Below are positions 5,877-14,825 of a DNA stretch of 64,000 bases, in pieces. The notes under the pieces were generated by a model. It was not told where the DNA came from, searched no databases, and was given only the letters and a program-made list of their open reading frames with translations. The translations under genes were made by a program, and so were the position numbers. Each line of letters starts with the position of its first letter. The stretch's first letter is position 1. This DNA is from an uncultured Castellaniella sp. (GTDB lineage Bacteria; Pseudomonadota; Gammaproteobacteria; Burkholderiales; Burkholderiaceae_B): the NCBI RefSeq assembly GCF_937988725.1, contig NZ_CALKHS010000010.1:124001-188000 (forward strand). Direction: 5' to 3'.

Positions 5877-8282
5877 ATGCAATTTCCAGAATCATGGCTG
5901 CGGGCCTGGGCCGATCCCGCCATCGACAGCCAGACCCTGTCCCATCGCCTGACCATGGCCGGCCTGGAGGTCGAGGATGCCGATCCCTACGCGCCGCCGT
6001 TTTCCGGTGTCGTGGCGGCGCGGATCGAATCCGCCGAACCGCACCCCAATGCCGACAAGCTGCGCGTTTGCCAGGTGAACGACGGTTCGGGCACGCTCCT
6101 GCAGATCGTCTGCGGCGCTCCGAACGCGGCCGCCGGCCTGGTGGTTCCTCTGGCCCGAGTGGGCGCGGAGCTGCCCGGCGACATGAAGATCGGCCCGGTC
6201 AAGATGCGCGGCGTCGAATCCCGCGGCATGCTGTGTTCGGCCCGCGAGCTGGGCCTGTCCCAGGACCATGCCGGCCTGCTGGAGCTGCCTGCGGATCTGG
6301 CGCCCGGCGCCGACCTGCGCCAGGCGCTGGATCTGGACGACACGATCTTCACCCTGAAGCTCACGCCCAATCGCGCCGACTGCCTGTCCATCCTGGGGGT
6401 GGCGCGCGAAGTCGCCGCCCTGACGGGCTGCGATCTGCGGCCTCTGGACGCGCCCGCCGTGCCGGTCACGATCGCCGACCGCCTGCCGGTCCGGGTGCAG
6501 GCGCCCGATCTGTGCGGCCGCTTCGCCGGCCGCATCGTGCGCGGCGTCAATGCCCGCGCCGCCACACCCGACTGGATGAAGTCCCGGCTGGAACGCGCCG
6601 GCCAGCGGTCCGTGTCCGCCCTGGTGGACATTTCCAACTACATCATGCTGGAACTCGGGCGGCCAACGCACGTGTTCGACCTGCAGCGCATCCAGGGCGG
6701 ACTGAACGTCCGCTGGGGCCGCGAGGGTGAACGGCTGGAACTGCTCAACGGCCAGACGGTCGAACTGGCGCCGGACGTCGGGGTGATCGAAACGGAACAG
6801 GCGCTCGAAAGCCTGGCTGGCGTCATGGGCGGGCAGGCGTCCGCCGTGACCCTGGACACCACCGATGTCTTCCTGGAGGCCGCCTTCTGGTGGCCCGAGG
6901 CCATCATGGGTCTGACGCGCCGCTTCAAGCTCACGTCCGAAGCGGCGCACCGCTTCGAGCGCGGCGTCGATTTCTCGACGATCCCCGCGCATCTGGACAT
7001 CATGACGCAGCTGATCCTGGACATCTGCGGCGGCCAGGCCGGCCCCCTGGACGACCAGATCATCCGCCTGCCCGCCCGCGAGCCGGTGCGCATGCGTCTG
7101 TCGCGCTGCACCAAGGTGCTGGGCGTGGCGCTGTCCGCCGAACAGGTGGCCGGCATCTTCGGCAGCCTGGGCTTCGATTTCGAGCAGCAGGGCGACGCCT
7201 TCGTGGTGACGCCGCCGGCCGCGCGCTTCGACCTGACGATCGAGGAAGACCTGATCGAGGAAGTCGCACGCATCTACGGCTTCGACCGGATTCCCGACCT
7301 GCCGCCCGTGGCGCCCGCCCGCATGCGGGTGCCGCCCGAAACGCTGTACGGCCCGCACGCCATGCGGGCCTCCATGGCGGCGCTGGACTTCCAGGAAGTC
7401 ATCAACTTCTCCTTCGTCGAAGAGGCGTGGGAACGCGATTACTGCGGCAACGAGCAGCCCATCCGCCTGCTGAACCCGATCGCCAGCCAGCTGGCCGTGA
7501 TGCGCTCCAGCCTGATCGGCGGCCTGCTGGCCAACATCGCCCACAACGCCAAGCACCGGCAGAGCCGGGTCCGCGTCTTCGAGCTGGGCCGGGTCTTCGC
7601 CCGGGACGCTGCCGTGGCCGACGGCGATCTCTCGGTGGCGGGCGTTGCGCAGCCCACGCATCTGGCCGCCGCGGCCTGGGGGCCGGCACTGCCCGAGCAA
7701 TGGGGCGAGGCCAGCCGTCCGGTCGATTTCTTCGACCTCAAGCGCGATCTGGAATCGCTCCTGGGCGCCAGGGCCGCCGGCCTGCGCTGCGAAGCCGCCA
7801 GCCATCCCGCCCTGCATCCCGGCCGCGGCGCCCGCGTGCTGCTGGACGGCCGGCCCATCGGCTGGCTGGGCGAAGTGCATCCCCGCTGGGCGCAGGCGCT
7901 GGATCTGCCGCACGCCCCGGTCGTCTTCGAACTGGACGCCGAAGCCCTCGCGGATCGGGTCTTTCCCCAGCCGGCCGAACTGTCCCGCCAGCCCGTCGTG
8001 GTGCGGGACCTGGCCATCTGGGTGGATGCCGGCCAGCCCTGGCAGTCCCTGCTTGATACACTTGAACACCAGATCGCGGCCGATCCCGCGCTGGCGGTCG
8101 TCAAAGACATTAAACTGTTTGACATTTGGCGCGATGCTTCGTCCGGCGATCAACGCAGCCTGGCGCTTCGCTTCTGGTTCCAGGGGCGCAACGCCACGCT
8201 CGACGACAGTCAGATCGAATATTGCATGCAGGGCCTGATCGACGCGCTGTCCCGCAACCACGGGGCACGCTTGCGCACATAG
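5877..8282 (+). CDS. pheT: phenylalanyl-tRNA synthetase beta subunit
   Basis: 801 residues (E. coli 795), full length. Domains in order: EMAP-like tRNA-binding fold (about 40-150, with HPNADKLRVC and MRGVESRGMLCS), B3/B4 editing domain (about 210-370), B5 domain (about 400-475), catalytic-like core, and the C-terminal anticodon-binding FDX-ACB domain (about 705-801, starting near SRQPVVVRDLA). Follows pheS, precedes ihfA by 11 bases. Confidence 0.97.
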   Translation: MQFPESWLRAWADPAIDSQTLSHRLTMAGLEVEDADPYAPPFSGVVAARIESAEPHPNADKLRVCQVNDGSGTLLQIVCGAPNAAAGLVVPLARVGAELPGDMKIGPVKMRGVESRGMLCSARELGLSQDHAGLLELPADLAPGADLRQALDLDDTIFTLKLTPNRADCLSILGVAREVAALTGCDLRPLDAPAVPVTIADRLPVRVQAPDLCGRFAGRIVRGVNARAATPDWMKSRLERAGQRSVSALVDISNYIMLELGRPTHVFDLQRIQGGLNVRWGREGERLELLNGQTVELAPDVGVIETEQALESLAGVMGGQASAVTLDTTDVFLEAAFWWPEAIMGLTRRFKLTSEAAHRFERGVDFSTIPAHLDIMTQLILDICGGQAGPLDDQIIRLPAREPVRMRLSRCTKVLGVALSAEQVAGIFGSLGFDFEQQGDAFVVTPPAARFDLTIEEDLIEEVARIYGFDRIPDLPPVAPARMRVPPETLYGPHAMRASMAALDFQEVINFSFVEEAWERDYCGNEQPIRLLNPIASQLAVMRSSLIGGLLANIAHNAKHRQSRVRVFELGRVFARDAAVADGDLSVAGVAQPTHLAAAAWGPALPEQWGEASRPVDFFDLKRDLESLLGARAAGLRCEAASHPALHPGRGARVLLDGRPIGWLGEVHPRWAQALDLPHAPVVFELDAEALADRVFPQPAELSRQPVVVRDLAIWVDAGQPWQSLLDTLEHQIAADPALAVVKDIKLFDIWRDASSGDQRSLALRFWFQGRNATLDDSQIEYCMQGLIDALSRNHGARLRT

Positions 8283-8293
8283 GAGAATTTCGG

Positions 8294-8602
8294 GTGAATA
8301 CGGATCGGACGCTGACCAAAGCCCATCTGGCCGAACTGCTGTTCGAGCAGGTGGGGCTGAACAAACGCGAAGCCAAGGACGTGGTCGACACGTTCTTTTC
8401 CGAGGTCCGCGACGCCCTGGTCCAGGGGGTCGAGGTCAAGTTGTCGGGGTTCGGCAGCTTCCAGGTGCGCAACAAGCCGCCGCGCCCGGGCCGCAACCCG
8501 AAGACCGGCGAGGTCATCCCGATTTCCGCCCGTCGGGTCGTCACCTTCCATGCCAGCCAGAAGCTGAAGGATGGCATTGAAATGGCCGGAGGTTCCGCAT
8601 GA
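8294..8602 (+). CDS. ihfA: integration host factor alpha subunit
   Basis: 102-residue HU/IHF-fold DNA-bending protein that pairs with IhfB. The reading starts at GTG with AGGAGA seven bases upstream. The family signature GFGSFQVRNKPPRPGRNPKTG, with the intercalating proline region, is intact. Linkage to pheT is the standard proteobacterial arrangement. The stop overlaps the merR start by four bases (ATGA), indicating translational coupling. Confidence 0.97.
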   Translation: MNTDRTLTKAHLAELLFEQVGLNKREAKDVVDTFFSEVRDALVQGVEVKLSGFGSFQVRNKPPRPGRNPKTGEVIPISARRVVTFHASQKLKDGIEMAGGSA

Positions 8603-9021
8603 CGCCCGTCACGCCCGCCACCACGCTGCCGCCCATTCCCGCCAAGCGCTATTTCACCATCGGCGAAGTCAGCGAACTGTGCGGCGTCAAGCCGCACATC
8701 CTGCGGTACTGGGAACAGGAATTCGCCCAGCTGAAGCCGGTCAAACGCCGGGGCAACCGCCGCTATTACCAGCATCACGAAGTGCTGCTGGTGCGCCGCA
8801 TCCGCGATCTGCTGTACGAGCAGGGCTTCACCATCGCCGGCGCCCGCAACCGCCTGGGCGAGGGCGGCGACGTTCCTCACGATCAGGATGCGGCCGTGCG
8901 CCTGAGCGGCGCCGAATTGCAGGCCCTGCGAGGCGACCTTCAGTCCATCCGCGACAGCCTGGGCAAGGCCCTGGGGCAGGCCAAGCCTTCCAATCAGGCC
9001 GACGGCCTGCTGAATCTGTAA
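8599..9021 (+). CDS. MerR-family transcriptional regulator
   Basis: 140 residues. The N-terminal MerR winged helix (about 16-85) contains YFTIGEVSELCGVKPHILRYWE and the wing RRGNRRYYQHHEV. The remainder is a short helical dimerisation segment without the cysteine pattern of metal-sensing MerR proteins, so the effector is unknown. Genes of this type accompany ihfA in many betaproteobacteria. The start overlaps the ihfA stop. Confidence 0.9.
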   Translation: MTPVTPATTLPPIPAKRYFTIGEVSELCGVKPHILRYWEQEFAQLKPVKRRGNRRYYQHHEVLLVRRIRDLLYEQGFTIAGARNRLGEGGDVPHDQDAAVRLSGAELQALRGDLQSIRDSLGKALGQAKPSNQADGLLNL

Positions 9022-9034
9022 GGCGCCAGGGCGA

Positions 9035-9499
9035 TCAGTTGGATTCCAGGTGCAGCGGCTGCTGCACCAGCGTGCCGCTGGGAGCCGGCTTCAGGCTGGC
9101 CCAGATCAGCAGCACGATGACGGCGGCGGCCGCGCCGATGCCCGCGGCCGCCAGCACGCGACGCCAGGACAGGCGCCGGATCCGTCGGCCGATGGCAGGC
9201 TCCCCGTGGAGCGCCGCATCGGGGGCGGGCTCGTCCGCCACGCGGCGGGGCTCCGCCGCGATGGGCGTTTCTTCCATGCCCAGGGTGGTCCGGATCTGCA
9301 TCAGCAGCGCCTCGGGCGGCGGAGCCGGGGGCAGGGCGTCGACGATTCCCAGGAAATAGGCTTCCCACTTCAGGGCGCAGGCGGCGGCCGCGTCGTCGTG
9401 GGCCAGGCGGGCCTGGATGTCGCCCGCGTGCTCGGGCATGTCCAGTCCCAGGACGTAGCAGGCGATTTCGTGGTCGGAATAGGAACGATGCTGTTTCAT
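9035..9499 (-). CDS. anti-sigma factor, RskA-like
   Basis: 154 residues. The cytoplasmic N-terminal domain (about 1-75) has the anti-sigma pattern EIACYVLGLD...RLAHDDAAAA...WEAYF, without the HxxxCxxC zinc motif. A Pro/Ala linker leads to one membrane segment (about 115-134) flanked by arginines, then a short periplasmic tail of about 20 residues, far shorter than in mycobacterial RskA. Overlaps the sigma factor gene by four bases. Probably holds the partner ECF sigma factor at the membrane; the inducing signal is unknown. Confidence 0.85.
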   Translation of the reverse strand: MKQHRSYSDHEIACYVLGLDMPEHAGDIQARLAHDDAAAACALKWEAYFLGIVDALPPAPPPEALLMQIRTTLGMEETPIAAEPRRVADEPAPDAALHGEPAIGRRIRRLSWRRVLAAAGIGAAAAVIVLLIWASLKPAPSGTLVQQPLHLESN

Positions 9500-10023
9500 G
9501 CGCGCACGGCCTCGTCGATGTGCGTCAGGACGGATTCGATGGAGGCCTGGATGTCGGGCTCGGATCGGTCCAGCCGGTCGGCGATGCGCGCCGGGTCGCC
9601 GCCGTGCAGATAGGCCTGCAGCAGCGCGTCGAGCTGCGGCGCGGGCAGGGCGGCCAGCACGCCCTGGATGGTGCCGGGCCGGCCGGCGCCGGGCAGCGAC
9701 AGTTCGGGCAGCGGCTGCTGTTCGGCGGCGGTGTCGCCCGCGGCGCGCTGTCGGCGCAGATGATCCAGCGCCCGATAGCGCAGGATGCTGTACATCCAGG
9801 CCCGGGCGGTGCCGATGGACGGGCTGTAGCCGGCGGCATTGCGCCAGATCAGCACGAAGGCTTCGTGCAGGACTGCGTCGGCCTCGTCGGGAGCGCCCAG
9901 CATGGCCAGGGCCAAGGCCCGCATGACGGGCGCTTCATGGCGGTACAGCGCGTGAAAGGCCGCGCTGTCCCCGGCCGCGCAGGCCGTCAGCTCCGCCTCG
10001 TAATCGAATACCGAAACAGTCAT
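9496..10023 (-). CDS. ECF-type RNA polymerase sigma factor (SigK/ECF19-like)
   Basis: 175 residues. Region 2 (about 25-92) is clear, with DEADAVLHEAFVLIWRNAAGY and ARAWMYSILRYRALDHLRR. Region 4 (about 115-170) is recognisable but weak, with a degenerate helix-turn-helix. The ATG at 10023 is chosen over one 33 bases upstream because the sigma homology begins near MTVSVFDYEAEL. Encoded directly before, and overlapping, its likely anti-sigma factor. Divergent from the ATM1-type exporter, so the shared 115-base gap may hold its autoregulated promoter. Confidence 0.88.
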   Translation of the reverse strand: MTVSVFDYEAELTACAAGDSAAFHALYRHEAPVMRALALAMLGAPDEADAVLHEAFVLIWRNAAGYSPSIGTARAWMYSILRYRALDHLRRQRAAGDTAAEQQPLPELSLPGAGRPGTIQGVLAALPAPQLDALLQAYLHGGDPARIADRLDRSEPDIQASIESVLTHIDEAVRA

Positions 10024-10138
10024 ACAATCTTTCCGGCCTTGCCGGGTTCTCGTCAATGCTCCCTATTGTATGCGCAGCCTCCCGCTTGTCCCGACAGGCG
10101 GACGGACAGATTGTCACCCCCGATTTCCGGACGTTTCC

Positions 10139-11980
10139 ATGCGTTTTTCCCATACCGGCCCGGCGCCCGAGCGGCGCGACGACTGGCAGACCCTGAAGAA
10201 TCTCTGGCCCTATGTCTGGGCGTTTCGCGGCCGGGTGCTGCTGGCCTTCGCCTGCATGGTCGTCGCCAAGGTCGCCAACGTCCTGACGCCGATCTATCTG
10301 AAGGACCTGATCGACGCCCTGGGCGTGGCGCCGGCGCTGCTGGCCATTCCCCTGGCCGCCCTGGCGGGCTATGGCTTGGCGCGGCTGCTGACGGGCGTGT
10401 TCGGCGAATTGCGCGACGCCCTGTTCGCGCGGGTGACGCAGGGCGCCATCCAGCAGGTGGCCAGCCAGTTGTTCGCCCACCTGTTGTCGCTGTCGCTGCG
10501 CTTTCACCTGGGGCGCCGCACCGGCGGGCTGACGCGCGACATCGAGCGCGGCACCAAGGGCATCGGCTTCCTGCTGAATTTCACGGTGTTCAACATCCTG
10601 CCCACCCTGCTGGAGATCGCCATGGTGACCGGGGTGCTGCTGTGGCGCTACGACTGGGTGTTCGCCGCACTGACGCTGGCCACGATCGCGGCGTACGTGC
10701 TGTTCACGCTGAAGGTCACGGAACGGCGCATGGTGTACCGGCGCACCATGAACTCCCTGGACAGCCAGGCCAACGGCAAGGCCATCGATGCGCTGCTGAA
10801 TTACGAGACGGTCAAGTATTTCGGCAACGAAGCCTATGAAAGCCGGCGCTACGACACGGACATGCGCAACTGGGTGGATTCGGCCGTGCGCAACCAGGTC
10901 TCGCTGAACCTGCTGAACATGGGGCAGAGCCTGATCATCACGATCGGCATGACGGCCCTGCTGTGGCAGTCGGCCCGGGGCGTGGTCCAGGGAAGCATGA
11001 CCGTGGGCGACGTGGTGTTGGTGTCGGCCTATCTGACGCAGCTGTACGCTCCCCTGAATTTCCTGGGTTTCGTGTACCGGGAGATCAAGCATGCCCTGGC
11101 GGACATGGAGCGCATGTTCGACCTGCTGGCCCATCAGCAGGAAGTGGCCGACCGGCCGGACGCCACGGCCTTGCGGGCGGATCAGGCCAGCCTGAGTTTC
11201 GATGCCGTCGATTTCGGCTATCAGCCCGACCGGCGGATCCTGCATGGAGTCAGCTTCAGCGTGCCGGCCGGGGGATCCCTGGCCGTGGTGGGGGCGTCGG
11301 GGGCGGGCAAGTCCACCTTGTCGCGCCTGCTGTTCCGCTTCTACGATCCCACCGGCGGAGCCGTGCGCATCAATGGCCGGGACGTCCGCGACTACACCCA
11401 GGACAGCCTGCGGGCCCACATCGGCATCGTGCCTCAGGACACGGTGCTGTTCAACGACACCATCGGCTACAACATCGCCTACGGCCGCCCCGATGCCTCG
11501 CCCGACGATGTCATCCGCGCCGCGCAGGCCGCGCATATCCACGAGTTCGTCTCGTCCCTGCCCCAGGGCTACGACACCCCGGTGGGCGAGCGCGGCCTGA
11601 AGCTGTCCGGCGGGGAGAAGCAGCGGGTCGCCATCGCCCGGGCGCTGCTGAAGTCCCCGCCCATCCTGGTCTTCGACGAGGCGACCAGCGCCCTGGACAC
11701 CCGCACCGAGCGGGCCATCCAGGACCAGCTGGAGCGCATCGCCCGGGGGCGCACCACGCTGATCATCGCGCATCGCCTGTCCACCATCGTGCATGCCGAC
11801 CACATCCTGGTGCTGGACGCCGGCCGGGTGGTGGAGCAGGGGTCCCACGCCAGCCTCCTGGCCCGGGGCGGGCGCTATGCGCGGATGTGGCAGTTGCAGC
11901 AATCCCGTCCGACGGACGCCCCCGGCTCCGTCCCGGACGTTGCGGATTCCGCAACGGCGCCGGATGCGTCGCCCGTCTGA
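10139..11980 (+). CDS. ATM1/HMT1-type ABC transporter (fused permease-ATPase)
   Basis: 613 residues, an exporter half-transporter that would work as a homodimer. An N-terminal six-helix domain (about 20-330) contains the ATM1-type segments RYEIKHALADMERMF-like (here YREIKHALADMERMFDLL) and NYETVKYFGNE. The ATPase domain has Walker A GASGAGKS (about 386), signature LSGGEKQR (about 488) and Walker B ILVFDEATSALD (about 510). ATM1 proteins export glutathione-linked persulfide or metal conjugates connected to iron-sulfur cluster formation. Its position just before the suf operon fits that role. Start chosen at the ATG where family homology begins. Confidence 0.9.
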   Translation: MRFSHTGPAPERRDDWQTLKNLWPYVWAFRGRVLLAFACMVVAKVANVLTPIYLKDLIDALGVAPALLAIPLAALAGYGLARLLTGVFGELRDALFARVTQGAIQQVASQLFAHLLSLSLRFHLGRRTGGLTRDIERGTKGIGFLLNFTVFNILPTLLEIAMVTGVLLWRYDWVFAALTLATIAAYVLFTLKVTERRMVYRRTMNSLDSQANGKAIDALLNYETVKYFGNEAYESRRYDTDMRNWVDSAVRNQVSLNLLNMGQSLIITIGMTALLWQSARGVVQGSMTVGDVVLVSAYLTQLYAPLNFLGFVYREIKHALADMERMFDLLAHQQEVADRPDATALRADQASLSFDAVDFGYQPDRRILHGVSFSVPAGGSLAVVGASGAGKSTLSRLLFRFYDPTGGAVRINGRDVRDYTQDSLRAHIGIVPQDTVLFNDTIGYNIAYGRPDASPDDVIRAAQAAHIHEFVSSLPQGYDTPVGERGLKLSGGEKQRVAIARALLKSPPILVFDEATSALDTRTERAIQDQLERIARGRTTLIIAHRLSTIVHADHILVLDAGRVVEQGSHASLLARGGRYARMWQLQQSRPTDAPGSVPDVADSATAPDASPV

Positions 11981-11994
11981 GATCGCATTAGGGT

Positions 11995-12029
11995 TTGACC
12001 TATACCGTACCAAAGCAGTACTATTTGGT
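11995..12029 (+). promoter_or_regulatory. suf promoter with overlapping operator
   Basis: TTGACC (11995-12000) and TACTAT (12019-12024) with an 18-base spacer form a good promoter. The perfect inverted repeat ACCAAA-N9-TTTGGT (12009-12029) covers the spacer and -10 element, where a repressor would block RNA polymerase. The adjacent Rrf2-family gene is the natural candidate to bind it. Confidence 0.7.
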
Positions 12030-12057
12030 TTACCGAATTTTTCCCCTGGAACAGCCG

Positions 12058-12543
12058 ATGCTGCGGATCAGCAAGATCGTCGATTACGGAATCCTTGTGC
12101 TGACGCACATGGCGGCCCGTCCGACGCACGTCTGCAGCGCCGCCGACCTGGCCGCCAGCCTGGGGCTGGGTCAGCCCGTCGTCAGCAAGGTCCTGAAGCT
12201 GCTGGCCCAGCATCGCCTGGTGGCCAGCACGCGCGGCGCACATGGCGGCTATCGCCTGGAACGCGCCGCCGACCTGATCAGCGTGGCCGAAATCATCGAC
12301 GCCCTGGAAGAGCAGCCCTTCGGCCTGACCGAATGCACGGCCATGCCCGGCGCCTGCAGCGTCGAAAGCGGCTGCCACATCCGCACCCACTGGCAGCGCA
12401 TCAATCTGATCGTGCGGCGCACCCTGGAATCCGTGACGCTGGCCGACATGCTCGACGAAGGCGGCCCGGCTCCGGCGTCCGTGGCCGCCGCGGGCGCCGT
12501 GCGCCCCATCCCGAATACCCCGAACTGGAGTCTGTCCAAATGA
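12058..12543 (+). CDS. sufR: Rrf2-family SUF iron-sulfur assembly regulator
   Basis: 161 residues. The N-terminal winged helix contains ISKIVDYGILVLTHMA and the recognition helix region SAADLAASLGLGQPVVSKVLKLL. Three cysteines in a C-x6-C-x5-C pattern (from TECTAMPGACSVESGC) match the Fe-S ligand region of IscR-like proteins. The family is the 'SUF system Fe-S assembly regulator' group, which is distinct from cyanobacterial SufR. An upstream in-frame start would lie in the promoter and is rejected. Overlaps sufB by four bases, so it is probably autoregulated within the operon. The symbol is a functional label rather than orthology. Confidence 0.88.
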   Translation: MLRISKIVDYGILVLTHMAARPTHVCSAADLAASLGLGQPVVSKVLKLLAQHRLVASTRGAHGGYRLERAADLISVAEIIDALEEQPFGLTECTAMPGACSVESGCHIRTHWQRINLIVRRTLESVTLADMLDEGGPAPASVAAAGAVRPIPNTPNWSLSK

Positions 12544-13988
12544 GTACTGTCAACGACAAGCTCGATTCTTTCCTCGACCGCGACTACGACGCCGGTTTCG
12601 TCACCGAAATCGAGGCCGTGACCTTTCCGAAGGGGCTGGACGAGGATGTGATTCGCCGCCTGTCCGCGGTCAAGCGCGAACCCGAGTTCATGCTGGAATG
12701 GCGCCTGAAGGCCTACCGCGAATGGCTGAAGATGCCGCGTCCGAACTGGGCCAAGGTCAATTTCCCGGAACCCGATTTCCAGGACATCAGCTATTTCTCG
12801 GCGCCCAAGTCCAAGAAAGACGGCCCCAAGAGCCTGGACGAGGTCGATCCCGAACTGCTGAAGACCTATGAAAAGCTGGGCGTGCCCCTGCACGAGCGGG
12901 CCAAGCTGGCGGGGGTGGCGGTGGATGCCGTGTTCGATTCGGTGTCCGTGGCGACCACGTTCCGCAAGCAGCTGGCCGATGTCGGCGTCATCTTCTGTTC
13001 GTTCTCGGAAGCGGTTCGCTCCTACCCCGATCTGGTGCAGAAGTACATGGGGTCGGTGGTGCCGCCGGGCGACAACTTCTATGCGGCCCTGAACTCGGCC
13101 GTGTTCTCGGACGGGTCGTTCGTCTACATTCCCAAGGGCGTGAAATGCCCGATGGAACTGTCCACCTATTTCCGCATCAACAGCGCCGATACCGGCCAGT
13201 TCGAGCGCACGCTGATCATCGCCGACGAAGGCGCCATCGTCAGTTACCTGGAAGGCTGTACGGCGCCCATGCGCGATGAAAACCAGCTGCACGCCGCCGT
13301 GGTGGAGCTGGTCGCGCTGGACGACGCCCGCATCAAGTATTCCACGGTGCAGAACTGGTACCCGGGCGACGAGAACGGCCTGGGCGGCATCTACAACTTC
13401 GTCACCAAGCGCGGCGACTGTCGCGGGCCGCGTTCGCGAATTTCCTGGACCCAGGTGGAAACCGGCTCGGCCATCACCTGGAAGTATCCCAGCGTGATCC
13501 TGCGCGGCGACGATTCCACGGGCGAATTCTATTCCGTGGCCCTGTCCAACCATTATCAGCAGGCCGACACCGGCACGAAAATGGTGCACATGGGCCGCAA
13601 CACTCGCAGCACCATCATCTCCAAAGGCATTTCCGCCGGCCATGGCAGCAATACCTTCCGGGGCCTGGTGCGCATGACGCCCAAGGCGGAAAACGCCCGC
13701 AATTACACGCAATGCGATTCGCTGCTGATCGGCAAGGAATGCGCCGCGCACACCTTCCCGACCATCGAGGTGCAGAATCCCAGTGCCAGCGTCGAGCACG
13801 AAGCCACGGCTTCGCGGATCGCGGAAGACCAGTTGTTCTATGCCATGCAGCGCGGCCTGTCGGCCGAGGACGCCGTGTCGATGATCGTCAACGGCTTCTG
13901 CAAGGAAGTTTTCAAGGAATTGCCCATGGAATTCGCCGTCGAAGCGCAGAATCTGCTCGGCGTGAGCCTGGAAGGCAGCGTCGGTTAA
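12540..13988 (+). CDS. sufB: Fe-S cluster assembly scaffold protein SufB
   Basis: 482 residues, normal length. Core scaffold subunit of the SufBC2D complex on which clusters are built. Visible family stretches include PEFMLEWRLKAYREW, YIPKGVKCPMELSTYFRIN, and near the C-terminus CAAHTFPTIEVQNPSA and SRIAEDQLFYAMQRG. The conserved Cys used in cluster assembly lies in the TQCDSLLIG segment. Overlaps the regulator gene and is 12 bases before sufC. Confidence 0.98.
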   Translation: MSTVNDKLDSFLDRDYDAGFVTEIEAVTFPKGLDEDVIRRLSAVKREPEFMLEWRLKAYREWLKMPRPNWAKVNFPEPDFQDISYFSAPKSKKDGPKSLDEVDPELLKTYEKLGVPLHERAKLAGVAVDAVFDSVSVATTFRKQLADVGVIFCSFSEAVRSYPDLVQKYMGSVVPPGDNFYAALNSAVFSDGSFVYIPKGVKCPMELSTYFRINSADTGQFERTLIIADEGAIVSYLEGCTAPMRDENQLHAAVVELVALDDARIKYSTVQNWYPGDENGLGGIYNFVTKRGDCRGPRSRISWTQVETGSAITWKYPSVILRGDDSTGEFYSVALSNHYQQADTGTKMVHMGRNTRSTIISKGISAGHGSNTFRGLVRMTPKAENARNYTQCDSLLIGKECAAHTFPTIEVQNPSASVEHEATASRIAEDQLFYAMQRGLSAEDAVSMIVNGFCKEVFKELPMEFAVEAQNLLGVSLEGSVG

Positions 13989-14000
13989 GGAACCCATCTC

Positions 14001-14825
14001 ATGCTGAAAATCAATGATCTGCACGCCTCGATCGAGGACAAGGAAATCCTGCGTGGCCTGAGCCTGGACATCAAGCCCGGCGAAGTCCACGCCATCATGG
14101 GCCCCAACGGCGCGGGCAAGAGCACGCTGTCGCAGGTGCTGACCGGGCGCGACGACTACAAGGTCACCGGCGGCGCCGTCGAATTCGAAGGGCAGGACCT
14201 GCTGGCCCTGCCCGTGGAAGAGCGCGCCCGCGCCGGCATCTTCCTGGCCTTTCAATACCCGATCGAAATTCCCGGCGTGTCCAATGCCTATTTCCTGCGG
14301 GCGGCCGTCAATGCCGGCCGCCGCCATCGCGGCGAGCCCGAGCTGGACGCCATGGACTTCGTCAAGCGCGCCAAGGCCGAAATGAAGCTCGTGGGCATGC
14401 GCGACGAATTCCTGTACCGCTCCGTGAACGAAGGCTTCTCGGGCGGCGAAAAGAAACGTAATGAAGTCCTGCAGATGGCGCTGCTGGAACCGAAGCTGGC
14501 CATCCTGGACGAGACCGACTCGGGCCTGGACATCGACGCCCTGAAGACCGTGGCCGACGGCGTGAACCGCCTGCGCTCGCCGGACCGCTCCATGATTGTC
14601 ATCACCCACTACCAGCGTCTGCTGGATTACATCGTGCCCGATTTCGTGCACGTGCTGGCTCACGGCAAGATCGTGCGCTCCGGCGGGCGCGAGCTGGCGC
14701 TCGAACTGGAAGCCAAGGGCTACGGCTGGATCGAAGGGGTCAATCAGGCCCCGGCGGCCGCCCGCGGCGCCAAGCCCGCCGACGACGGCAAGAAGATCGG
14801 CGTGAAACCGGGGGCGCGGGCATGA
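14001..14825 (+). CDS. sufC: Fe-S cluster assembly ATPase SufC
   Basis: 274 residues, about 20 longer than usual because of a basic Ala/Gly/Lys-rich tail after residue 250. ABC-type ATPase that drives rearrangement of SufBCD. Walker A GPNGAGKS (about 33), a SufC-typical signature FSGGEKKRNE (about 149) and Walker B LAILDETDSGLDID are intact. Four-base overlap with sufD. Confidence 0.97.
   Translation: MLKINDLHASIEDKEILRGLSLDIKPGEVHAIMGPNGAGKSTLSQVLTGRDDYKVTGGAVEFEGQDLLALPVEERARAGIFLAFQYPIEIPGVSNAYFLRAAVNAGRRHRGEPELDAMDFVKRAKAEMKLVGMRDEFLYRSVNEGFSGGEKKRNEVLQMALLEPKLAILDETDSGLDIDALKTVADGVNRLRSPDRSMIVITHYQRLLDYIVPDFVHVLAHGKIVRSGGRELALELEAKGYGWIEGVNQAPAAARGAKPADDGKKIGVKPGARA

Noticed and set aside
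5892..8261. Very long open frame on the minus strand opposite pheT (about 790 codons)
   Set aside because: The composition (Gln, Gly, Arg, His rich, no domains) is that of a mirror frame in GC-rich DNA, and pheT is certain.
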